From positions 1 to 64,000 of the forward strand of contig CAJLUE010000004.1 of NCBI GenBank assembly GCA_905209765.1: a stretch of DNA of 64,000 bases. Direction: 5' to 3'. Shown here piece by piece: positions 57,135-64,000 of the stretch. The stretch is from an uncultured Collinsella sp. GTDB lineage: Bacteria > Actinomycetota > Coriobacteriia > Coriobacteriales > Coriobacteriaceae. The notes under the pieces were generated by a model that had not been told where the DNA came from, ran no database searches, and saw nothing but the letters and a program-made list of their open reading frames with translations. Position numbers and translations under genes: made by a program. Positions within the stretch are counted from its first letter, which is position 1. Every line of letters begins with the position of its first letter.

Positions 57135-59318
57135 TTAGGTCCACAGGCGGTCGCTGCGGGTGATCGTGGCGCCGATGGCGAAAGGCATGCATGCAATGAC
57201 CGGGTACAGATAGCGCATGTAGGTCGACCCGTTACATGGACCAATCAGGCACACAGCGAGCACACCCAGTAGCGGTATCCAGATGGCCAGCGCGCGCCAC
57301 GAATGGCGGCGCAACAGGTAGACCACCACGATGATCATGATCCACACGTAGGTGGCCGAGCTCATGGTGAGCGAGATAAACGGAATGCGCTGCACCGCCA
57401 CGCGGTACAGGTTAATCAGGTGGTCGCACCAGCGCACGGCTTTGCTGTCGACCGGATGGAAGTCAAAGTACTTGAGGTTATCGGGCTTCGCCATGATCTC
57501 GGCACTGCGCGCCGTGCTGTAGACCCACGCATCGCGAGCGCTCGGATAGAAGTACCCGTAGTAGTTATTGACGAGCGCCGAGATATAGCACTCGGGGTCC
57601 TTTTTGAACATCTGGGCCCACACCTTAAAATAGGCCTTGATGTCCTCCTGCGAGGCGTACTCATTGAAGCAGTTTTTGACGGCATCCGATTTGTCGGGGT
57701 TGTAGCGACGACCCAGGTTCTCGTACTTAAGCACGCGATCAATCACAGCGTGCTCCTCATCGGTCACCAAGCCGTCGCAGGGAGCTTCCTCAATCGTGCC
57801 ATCGTCTTTGACCTTGGGGTTAACGCCCGAATTAAGGCCGTCGTGCTTTTGGACGAAGCGCGCCGTCTGCTGAAACGGAATCGAGAGGATCTCGCGCTTG
57901 GAGCCCGGCGTGATATCGTGCGCCGGCATAAAGACCTTGGTGAAATACATGTTGGAGACAAGGCAGAGCGCAAGCACTGCGAGCACGCCGACCCAGCGGA
58001 AGCGTGGCGTGGCGTACGAGGGCGTGACGCCAGACTGTTTGGCCACGCGACGGGCCACATGCGCGTCCCAAGCGCAAAACGCCGCCGCAATCACGCAGGC
58101 CGCCAACGGAAAGACCAGGCCGCCATTGCGCAAAAACGTGGAACCCATGGCACCCAGCACGAGCAACAGCCAGTCGTGGCGTGCAAAGAGCACAGGCGCC
58201 TGTTCGCCCGCGCGCTTGGCATTGGCATCGCGACGGGGCAGGCCACATGCCACGAGCTTGACGGTCTGAACGAGCAGCACCAAAAACGCATCGGCAAACA
58301 GCACGTCTTTGGTCAGCAGCGCCGCATAGTTGGAGAACATCGGCATAAACGCAAAGAACAGCAAGGTGACGCCACGGACCGGCAGGCTCACGCCCAGCTT
58401 GCGCAGCGACGATATGGAATAGGCCATGCAGGCGGCCGTGATGACAAATTGGGCACAGGTGTAGATGGCAAGGCCCGCATTGGCGCTATTGAACAGCGAA
58501 AGCCCCAGTTGCACGCACGAGCCGATGATGGCCGTGTGCACCACCGGATGATGGCCGTTGAGCAGCACGTTGGGGTTAAGCAGGCGCAGGTAATCGCTCG
58601 TGCCGTTGGGGTAGTTGAACCATTGGCGGATCTGCGCGCCCGTATCTCCCATAAAGAGGCCGGGCAGCGAGGCGATAAGCGTGGGCGCCCAGGCAATCAT
58701 GAGCACAAGAAACGGCCCGACAAAGGGATGGACCGAGAGCACGGCGTGGGCAACACGCCACACGCGGCCAAAGTGGGTCTCCGAAAACGGAATGCGGCGG
58801 GAGCTCAACCAATCCAAAAACTCAAAAGCCAGATAGAAGGCCACAATCGCCAGAAGCATCCAGCCCGCGCCGCCAATCCAGGCGCAGATAACGCGTGCCT
58901 TGTCGCCCAGCACAATCTCTGCCGAATCGGTAAGGTCGTAGCTACGGCCGAACACCATGCAAACGGCAAAGAACAGCGATGGCAGCACGACCGACGGGCG
59001 CCAAGCGTCACCGCGGCCAAAGAATACGTAGCGAAACGGCAGCGTAAGCAGGCAGGCAAGCGCAAGCAGCATGACCGCGTCGGTATGGCCGGCAAACGAG
59101 AGGAGCACCTCGTAGCACACGTACAGCATGCCCGAGGCTTTGGGGTCAATTGCCAAGACTGCGTTGCTCGACACCGGGGCGGGATCGATGGAAAACGCCG
59201 TGGTCGCCAACAGCGCGAGCAAAAATGCGATGAGCGTCTGCTTGGCGGGATAGCGCTTAAACCAAACGATGCGGGCGGCGTCGCGCGCAGCCGTTGCGGA
59301 GAGGTCGGAATCCTTCAC
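57135..59318 (-). CDS. DUF6020-family polytopic membrane protein
   Basis: This 727-residue protein has about a dozen membrane segments. A large extracytoplasmic or soluble region (about 490-620) lies before the last helices. The motif SLPGLFMGDTGAQIRQWFNYP with LLNGHHPVVHT recalls the catalytic acidic loop of GT-C glycosyltransferases, and DUF6020 is placed with them. It may modify a cell-surface glycan, but the substrate is unknown. The start is GTG (59316-59318) with AAAGG at a long spacing. It is flanked on both sides by repeat stem-loops. Confidence 0.78.
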   Translation of the reverse strand: MKDSDLSATAARDAARIVWFKRYPAKQTLIAFLLALLATTAFSIDPAPVSSNAVLAIDPKASGMLYVCYEVLLSFAGHTDAVMLLALACLLTLPFRYVFFGRGDAWRPSVVLPSLFFAVCMVFGRSYDLTDSAEIVLGDKARVICAWIGGAGWMLLAIVAFYLAFEFLDWLSSRRIPFSETHFGRVWRVAHAVLSVHPFVGPFLVLMIAWAPTLIASLPGLFMGDTGAQIRQWFNYPNGTSDYLRLLNPNVLLNGHHPVVHTAIIGSCVQLGLSLFNSANAGLAIYTCAQFVITAACMAYSISSLRKLGVSLPVRGVTLLFFAFMPMFSNYAALLTKDVLFADAFLVLLVQTVKLVACGLPRRDANAKRAGEQAPVLFARHDWLLLVLGAMGSTFLRNGGLVFPLAACVIAAAFCAWDAHVARRVAKQSGVTPSYATPRFRWVGVLAVLALCLVSNMYFTKVFMPAHDITPGSKREILSIPFQQTARFVQKHDGLNSGVNPKVKDDGTIEEAPCDGLVTDEEHAVIDRVLKYENLGRRYNPDKSDAVKNCFNEYASQEDIKAYFKVWAQMFKKDPECYISALVNNYYGYFYPSARDAWVYSTARSAEIMAKPDNLKYFDFHPVDSKAVRWCDHLINLYRVAVQRIPFISLTMSSATYVWIMIIVVVYLLRRHSWRALAIWIPLLGVLAVCLIGPCNGSTYMRYLYPVIACMPFAIGATITRSDRLWT

Positions 59319-59339
59319 AGTCCGAATAGCCTTTCTAGA

Positions 59340-59391
59340 AACCTGCCAAAAAGGGACAGGTTTATTTTGGCAGGTTTTATCTGGGGAAACG
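59340..59391 (+). repeat. AACCTGCCAAAA stem-loop repeat, copy 3
   Basis: On the plus strand AACCTGCCAAAA and TTTTGGCAGGTT pair over 12 bp around a loop with AGGGACAGG, followed by TTATCTGGGGAAACG. It is near-identical to the rph copy but in the opposite orientation, between lgt and the DUF6020 gene. Confidence 0.85.
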
Positions 59392-59422
59392 TTACGGTTC
59401 TGTCATCGTTGCCCGGCAAAAC

Positions 59423-59453
59423 CACCACAAAGGTGCCTGTCCCCCTTGTGGTG
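59423..59453 (-). repeat. Stem-loop repeat, GGGGGACAGG-core family, copy 2 (lgt 3' end)
   Basis: CACCACAA (59423-59430) pairs perfectly with TTGTGGTG (59446-59453). The loop on the minus strand is GGGGGACAGGCACCT. It lies 11 nt after the lgt stop. Confidence 0.75.
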
Positions 59454-59464
59454 ACATGTGGTGG

Positions 59465-60286
59465 CTAGGCGTCGAGGTAGATGCGCTGGGGGCGATTGCG
59501 GTGTCGGGCGAAGATGATGAGCGCCAGTCCTGCGATTACGAGCGGCAGGCTCAGCAGCTGACCCATGGTGATGACGCCGCCCAGCAGATAGCCCAGCTGG
59601 GCATCGGGCACGCGCACAAACTCAACGAGGAAGCGGACGATGCCGTAACCCATCACAAACACGCCCATAAACGTACCCTGGGGCAGCAGCGGTTTTTTGC
59701 GGCTGAACACCTGCAGAATGCAGAAGAGCACAATGCCCTCGAGAAATGCCTCGTAGAGCTGGGAGGGGTGACGTGGCATATCGCCCGCGGCGCCGCCGAA
59801 GATCACACCCCAGGGCAGATCGGTCGGCTTGCCCCACAGCTCGCCGTTGACAAAGTTGGCGCAGCGCCCCAGGCACAGGGCCAGCGGAGCACCGATAACG
59901 GCAAGGTCGGCGATAGTCCAGGCATCGAGCTTGTACATACGGCACACGAGCACGCCACCGATGATGCCGCCCACCAGGCCGCCGTGGAAACTCATGCCGC
60001 CTTCGTTGGTGGCGAAGATCTCGAGCGGATGCGCCCAGTAGTAGCCATCACCGTAAAAGATGACGTAGAACAGGCGGGCGCCAATGATAAGGCCAAAGAC
60101 CACACCGACCACGACGCTCGTCAGGTCGTCGACCGTAATGTCGAAACCCCAGCGACGCTGCGTGCGATACATGACGACCGCCGTGAGCAGAGCGCCGACC
60201 ACGTAGGCCAAGCCGTACCAGTAGATGGTGATGGGCCCCGCCGAAATCGCGACGGGATCAAGCATATGGTAGAGGTCGTTGAGCAT
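59465..60286 (-). CDS. lgt: Prolipoprotein diacylglyceryl transferase
   Basis: The 273-residue membrane enzyme transfers diacylglycerol to lipoprotein Cys. About seven helices are present with the family motifs SFHGGLVGG, GRCANFVNGELWG (the Lgt signature, Ala for the usual Gly) and RHPSQLYEAFLEG. The ATG at 60284-60286 has AAGGGG; a longer frame adds 20 residues. It is monocistronic as far as can be seen. Confidence 0.95.
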   Translation of the reverse strand: MLNDLYHMLDPVAISAGPITIYWYGLAYVVGALLTAVVMYRTQRRWGFDITVDDLTSVVVGVVFGLIIGARLFYVIFYGDGYYWAHPLEIFATNEGGMSFHGGLVGGIIGGVLVCRMYKLDAWTIADLAVIGAPLALCLGRCANFVNGELWGKPTDLPWGVIFGGAAGDMPRHPSQLYEAFLEGIVLFCILQVFSRKKPLLPQGTFMGVFVMGYGIVRFLVEFVRVPDAQLGYLLGGVITMGQLLSLPLVIAGLALIIFARHRNRPQRIYLDA

Positions 60287-60395
60287 ATCGGTCCCCTTGC
60301 TCCCTACATACAAATGCGGCCGCGGGCCTTGCGCTCGCAGCCGCATATTTGGGCGTGACGTCTATGCGGAGCACATCGCCCGCAGCTTTCGCATC

Positions 60396-60674
60396 TTAGA
60401 ACGGCGCATACTCGTCGTACAGATCCTCGGCCTCGCCGGAGGCGTTGACCTGCTCGACACGCGTAACGCCGGGCACATGCTCCTTGAGGATACGCTCGAT
60501 ACCCATGGACAGGGTCAGTGCGCTCATAGGGCAGCCGGCGCAGGCACCCTGAAGCTCAAGCTGGACGACGCCCTCGTCGTCGACGCCCACATACTCCATA
60601 TCGCCGCCGTCAGCCTGCAGGTTGGGGCGGATCTCCTCAAGAACCTTCTTAAGCAGCTCTTCGTTAACAGCCAC
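60396..60674 (-). CDS. NifU-like C-terminal domain (Nfu) Fe-S protein
   Basis: The 92-residue protein consists of a single Nfu domain with IRPNLQADGGDMEYVGV and the cluster-binding CAGCPM motif (CxxC). It probably carries or delivers [4Fe-4S] clusters. The start is GTG (60672-60674) with AAAGGAG. It lies between dCMP deaminase and lgt, with over 100 nt on both sides. Confidence 0.92.
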   Translation of the reverse strand: MAVNEELLKKVLEEIRPNLQADGGDMEYVGVDDEGVVQLELQGACAGCPMSALTLSMGIERILKEHVPGVTRVEQVNASGEAEDLYDEYAPF

Positions 60675-60785
60675 AGGGGCTCCTTTCTCACAATAACGCG
60701 GGCGCGCCCGCGGACAGAGCTATGTTACTACAGCCATGTACCCGCTCACGAGCCGTCCATGCGCGCGGACACGACTTTCACGAGC

Positions 60786-60815
60786 AGTCAATTTGGGACG
60801 GGGCTTTTTTAGCTG
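60786..60815. repeat. AGCTAAAAAGCCCCGTC repeat, copy 3 (inverted)
   Basis: On the minus strand GCAGCTAAAAAAGCCCCGTC is followed by CCAAATTGACT, matching copy 4 at 62358-62386 over its whole length with one extra A. It lies in the gap between the deaminase and Nfu genes. Confidence 0.75.
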
Positions 60816-60850
60816 CTTTTGCCGACGCCCGGCGCTAGCACACGCTGCCG

Positions 60851-61375
60851 CTACTGCTGAGTTTGTTCCCCGGTGCCGATGTGGACATCGACGATGACCT
60901 GGCGGTAGCTGATGCCGCAGGAGTCGAGAATGCGGCGACTGATGCGGCCGTCGTCGGTGTCGGCGTACTTATTGTCCAGGTAGACAACCTCGCCCACGCC
61001 CACCTGCGCCAGGATCTTGGCGCAGTCATGGCACGGGAACAGCGTGACGTAGACCGTGGAACCCTCAAGGTCTTTGAGCGAGCCGCGGTAGTTGAGCACG
61101 GCGTTGGCCTCGGCATGGACTACGTAGTTATGCTTGTCCTGCAGTGGGTCGTCGCTCGTTCCCCACGGGAAAAAGTCATCGTTGAGTGCCGAGGGCGTAC
61201 CGTTGTAGCCCACCGAAAGGATGCGGTGGTTGGTGCTGGCGATGCACGCGCCCACCTGCGTATTGGGGTCCTTGCTGCGGCGCTGCGCGGCGATGGCCAC
61301 GCTCATAAAGAACTCGTCCCAGCTAATAACGTCGCGGCGCTTGCCCGACGCGGTTTGATGAAGATCGTCCGACAT
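60851..61375 (-). CDS. Deoxycytidylate (dCMP) deaminase family protein
   Basis: The 174-residue zinc deaminase has the catalytic VVHAEANAVL (HAE) and PCHDCAKILAQ (PCxxC) motifs, with GACIASTNHRILSVGYNGTP upstream. dCMP deaminases make dUMP for thymidylate synthesis; ComEB is a close relative. The ATG at 61373-61375 with GGAGGTG is used; a longer frame adds 27 residues. It lies downstream of coaX. Confidence 0.92.
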   Translation of the reverse strand: MSDDLHQTASGKRRDVISWDEFFMSVAIAAQRRSKDPNTQVGACIASTNHRILSVGYNGTPSALNDDFFPWGTSDDPLQDKHNYVVHAEANAVLNYRGSLKDLEGSTVYVTLFPCHDCAKILAQVGVGEVVYLDNKYADTDDGRISRRILDSCGISYRQVIVDVHIGTGEQTQQ

Positions 61376-61458
61376 GGCAGACACCTCCGAAATCGCAATA
61401 GTTTGACACATTGTAGCAGGTGAAAGGTGGAGACGTTTTTGTCCCACCGCCCCCATCG

Positions 61459-62310
61459 CTACGCGCGACGGGGCTTTTGATTGATGTGGTAGAGCTCGGC
61501 CAGGCCGCGAAGCGTCAACGCGTCATCGACCGTCAGGCTGTGGCCGACCAACGCCGCGAGCGCCTCGGCATCGTCGCCGGTGATGACGATGGGCACGCTG
61601 CCCTCCCCCGCCGCCTTGGTCGCGCGCATCTCGGCAAGCACCATGTCGAGCATGCCGTCGATACGGGCCACCTCGCCCAAGACCACGCCCGAGCGCATGG
61701 CCTCGCGCGTGTTGCGACCGATCACATGTGTGGGTGCCGAGGGCTCGACCTGCGGCAGGCGCGCCGCAGCGGCCGAAAGCGAGCGGGCGCCAAGTGCCAG
61801 ACCCGGCGCGATGACGCCGCCGACAAAGGTTCCGCGCGCATCGATGACCTCGATATTGGTCGTAGTGCCCAGGTCGATCACGATGCACGGAGAGCCGTAG
61901 ACGGCACGGGCCGCCACGGCGTCGGCGATGCGGTCGGGGCCGATCTCGGCCGGATCGTCGTAGTGCACGGGCATGCCGGTCTTGAGGCCCGGCCCCACGG
62001 TGAGCACGCGCCCCGTGCAGGTGCGGGAAAGCGCCGCCTTCCACGGGCGCTCGAGCGCCGGCACCACGCAACTCAGCACGGCCGCCGCGGGAACGAGTAC
62101 ACCCGGCATGCCCGCATCGATTGCCAGCGCGCCCATGACCTGCACGAGCCTCATGCGCGCCTCGTCGGCCGTGATGCTCGACGGCGTCGTGATCTCGCAC
62201 GTCGCAAGCGGGCATTCCTGTGCCGCGGCCGAATCCTCGGCAAACAGGCCAAAGCGAATGAACGTGTTGCCCACGTCGACCGTCAATATATATGTGCAGC
62301 CATTAAGCAT
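61459..62310 (-). CDS. coaX: Type III pantothenate kinase
   Basis: The 283-residue ASKHA-fold kinase starts CoA synthesis. Motifs are TVDVGNTFIRFGLF (phosphate 1), GPDRIADAVAAR, VIDLGTTTNIEVI (phosphate 2; the usual form is DxGTAxT) and GGVIAPGLALGARSL. The acidic residues needed for catalysis are present. The ATG at 62308-62310 has AAAGGAG. It is divergent from the OPT transporter. Confidence 0.93.
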   Translation of the reverse strand: MLNGCTYILTVDVGNTFIRFGLFAEDSAAAQECPLATCEITTPSSITADEARMRLVQVMGALAIDAGMPGVLVPAAAVLSCVVPALERPWKAALSRTCTGRVLTVGPGLKTGMPVHYDDPAEIGPDRIADAVAARAVYGSPCIVIDLGTTTNIEVIDARGTFVGGVIAPGLALGARSLSAAAARLPQVEPSAPTHVIGRNTREAMRSGVVLGEVARIDGMLDMVLAEMRATKAAGEGSVPIVITGDDAEALAALVGHSLTVDDALTLRGLAELYHINQKPRRA

Positions 62311-62357
62311 CGTCGGCGCTCCTTTCGTCTGCCCAGCAGTATATCGCCTACCCAAAC

Positions 62358-62386
62358 CAGCTAAAAAGCCCCGTCCCAAATTGACT
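62358..62386. repeat. AGCTAAAAAGCCCCGTC repeat, copy 4
   Basis: CAGCTAAAAAGCCCCGTCCC followed by AAATTGACT. It lies in the divergent coaX / OPT region, and its TTGACT end might serve as a -35, though a TATACT at 62397-62402 is too close. Confidence 0.7.
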
Positions 62387-62402
62387 ACCTTGCGGCTATA
62401 CT

Positions 62403-62512
62403 GATGCGCGGTCGTGCGCGAGCTCACGCGGCGGCCCTTGGTAACCCGACTTCCCGCGCCGTATCCGTAGCGGCGCTTGCGGGGGAAGCGGATATACGCA
62501 AAGGAGTTCTAT
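62403..62512 (+). promoter_or_regulatory. OPT transporter leader with GC-rich stem-loop
   Basis: CTTCCCGC (62450-62457) can pair with GCGGGGGAAG (62478-62487), with an inner GCCG/CGGC pair. The ribosome-binding site AAGGAG (62501-62506) lies just outside. There is no U-tract, and no known riboswitch class was recognised. Confidence 0.4.
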
Positions 62513-64000
62513 ATGAGCAATCCCTCGAACCGCACCTCGATGCGCGGTCAACTCACGCTGCGCGGCGTCGTCATCGGCGTCCTTGGCTGCGTGATCATCA
62601 CGGCAAGCTCGGCCTATACCGCCCTCAAAATGGGTGCGCTCCCCTGGCCGATCATTTTCGCTGCCGTCATTTCGCTGTTCTTCCTGAAGCTCATGGGCAA
62701 CGCCAGCCTCAACGAGGCCAACGTCACCCACACCATCATGTCCGCGGGCGCCATGGTCGCCGGCGGCCTGGCGTTTACCATCCCGGGCGCTTGGATGCTG
62801 GGCTATGCCGACCAGATCAGCTGGCTCGACATGTTTATCGTGGCGCTCGCCGGCACCATCTTGGGCCTTCTGGCGACAGCGCTCATCCACCGTCACTTTA
62901 TCGTGGACGCCGCGCTGGAGTTCCCCACCGGCAACGCTGCAGCTCAGACCCTGCGCGCCACCGAGGCCGGCGGCAAGACCGGCAAGCAGCTCTTTGGCTC
63001 CATGGCCATCGCAGGCATCTACAGCGTGCTGCGCGACGCCCTGGGCGTAGTGCCCAGCATGCTGTGCACGCTCAATATCCCCGGCGTGACCTTTGCCATC
63101 TACAACTCGCCCATGTTACTGTCCATCGGCTTTTTGGTGGGCTTCGCCCCCGTCGCCTTCTGGTTTGCCGGCGCGCTGCTGGGCAACTTTGGCATCATCG
63201 TTGGCGGCACCGCTGCCGGCCTGTTCGATATTGTGACCGCGCAGGGTATCGTCAAGTCCCTCGGTATGGGCCTTATGATGGGCTTTGGCGTCGCCGTCGT
63301 CCTTAAGGACATCCTGCCGCAGGTCGCCGGCATCGTCCGTGGCCTCGCCGCCGACAGCTCCACCGACACCGACGAGCAGTCGCTCATCTCGGGCTCGCTT
63401 AAGCTCGACGCCGGCATCATCGGCCTGGGCACCGCTGCAATCGCCGTGATCGTTGCCATCGCGCTCGACCTCGGTCCCGTCCCGGCCGTCATCGTCACAC
63501 TGTTCACCTTTGTCACCACTATCATGAGCGCTCAGAGCTGCGGCCAGACGGGTATCGACCCTATGGAGATCTTTGGCCTCATCGTCATGCTCATCGTGGC
63601 GGCCTTCGCGCAGCTCGCACAGGTCAAGCTGTTCTTTATCGCCAGCATCGTGGCCGTGGCGTGCGGCCTTGCGGGCGACGTCATGAACGACTTTAAGGCC
63701 GGAGCCGTGCTGGGTACCAACCCGCGCGCACAGTGGGTCGGCCAGGCCATCGGCGGCATCGTGGGCGCCCTGGTCGCTGCCGCCGTCATGGTCGCGCTCG
63801 TCACCGCCTATGGTCCGGACGCCTTTGGTCCCGACAAGAGCTTTGTGGCCGCACAGGCAAGCGTGGTCGCCACCATGGTCTCGGGCATCCCGAGCGTGCC
63901 GTGGTTCGCAGGCGGCTTTATCGCCGGCATCTTCATGTACTGGCTCGGCATTCCGGCCATGATGATCGGTCTAGGCGTGTACCTGCCGTTCTACATGTCG
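62513..64000 (+). CDS. OPT/YSL family oligopeptide transporter (cut by window edge)
   Basis: Open from the ATG at 62513 (AAGGAG, 7-nt spacing) to the right edge; 496 codons are visible without a stop. Many hydrophobic segments are present (GVVIGVLGCVIITASSAYTA, PWPIIFAAVISLFFL, FAGALLGNFGIIVGG, AQLAQVKLFFIASIV). Conserved OPT features are visible: the N-terminal SSAYTALKMG, EFPTGNAAAQTLRATE and SAQSCGQTGIDPMEIFG. Family members import oligopeptides or metal chelates with protons. A large out-of-frame open stretch within it is a shadow. Confidence 0.9.
   Translation, partial: MSNPSNRTSMRGQLTLRGVVIGVLGCVIITASSAYTALKMGALPWPIIFAAVISLFFLKLMGNASLNEANVTHTIMSAGAMVAGGLAFTIPGAWMLGYADQISWLDMFIVALAGTILGLLATALIHRHFIVDAALEFPTGNAAAQTLRATEAGGKTGKQLFGSMAIAGIYSVLRDALGVVPSMLCTLNIPGVTFAIYNSPMLLSIGFLVGFAPVAFWFAGALLGNFGIIVGGTAAGLFDIVTAQGIVKSLGMGLMMGFGVAVVLKDILPQVAGIVRGLAADSSTDTDEQSLISGSLKLDAGIIGLGTAAIAVIVAIALDLGPVPAVIVTLFTFVTTIMSAQSCGQTGIDPMEIFGLIVMLIVAAFAQLAQVKLFFIASIVAVACGLAGDVMNDFKAGAVLGTNPRAQWVGQAIGGIVGALVAAAVMVALVTAYGPDAFGPDKSFVAAQASVVATMVSGIPSVPWFAGGFIAGIFMYWLGIPAMMIGLGVYLPFYMS

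Noticed and set aside
57303..59468. 721-codon open frame antisense to the DUF6020 gene
   Set aside because: His/Arg/Gln-rich shadow composition; it crosses two intergenic repeats; the opposite frame has well-formed membrane helices.
62404..63306. 300-codon plus-strand frame overlapping the OPT gene
   Set aside because: Arg/His/Pro-rich and motif-free; the frame from 62513 encodes OPT motifs and continues to the edge.

Overview
The window looks like a chromosomal segment of a GC-rich Gram-positive anaerobe, most plausibly a Coriobacteriia member close to Collinsella. That call is an inference from the protein repertoire: DisA, Veg, AmaP/DUF2273/Asp23, a fused EcfA, a LysRS with a C-terminal tRNA-binding domain, a giant acyl-CoA dehydratase activase, a DUF6020 membrane protein and type III pantothenate kinase. 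No rRNA is present, so the genus is not proven. Most of the window is ordinary core genome, and most genes lie on the minus strand.

Layout. 0-6 kb: minus-strand run disA-ispD-ispF-cysS-rlmB-NYN nuclease, beside the tail of an unidentified gene. 5.9-8.6 kb (plus): mntP behind a yybP-ykoY manganese riboswitch, then a hipBA toxin-antitoxin pair. 8.6-18.3 kb (minus): an aminoacyl-histidine dipeptidase, clpC, and a 1479-residue CoA-dehydratase activase overlapping a TetR gene, with a perfect palindrome at its promoter. 18.5-25.7 kb: DUF2798 protein, ThrE-type exporter, lysS, greA, tatA, tRNA-Pro, ispE, veg. 25.8-31.3 kb: murE-HAD-murI-rph-rdgB-dtd. 31.5-33.6 kb (plus): asnB and tRNA-Val, whose 3' end is duplicated as at an integration site. 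34-39 kb: argC-J-B-D. 39.3-43.8 kb: an FMN-riboswitch operon of ribU-ecfA(fused)-ecfT and two FMN-binding split-barrel proteins. 44-46.3 kb: groES-groEL between very large palindromes. 47-50.4 kb: divergent amidohydrolase and M20 peptidase genes. 50.5-57 kb: zinc-ribbon membrane proteins, a YitT protein, the amaP-DUF2273-asp23 stress operon and yebC. 57-64 kb: DUF6020 protein, lgt, a NifU-like protein, dCMP deaminase, coaX, and an OPT transporter cut by the right edge.

The genes combine into recognisable modules: isoprenoid synthesis (ispD, ispF, ispE), arginine synthesis, riboflavin uptake, peptidoglycan precursors (murE, murI) and protein quality control (clpC, groESL).

The least explained content is intergenic. 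At least six families of short stem-loops recur, often directly against the stop codon of a minus-strand gene, and several carry a G(3-5)AC(A/G) core. They resemble REP-type palindromes, but no transposase is present in the window. Two much larger palindromes (135 and about 203 nt) flank groESL.

Start codons were chosen by ribosome-binding site and family alignment, so several genes are shorter than their longest open frame. All family calls come from reading motifs; no database search was run.
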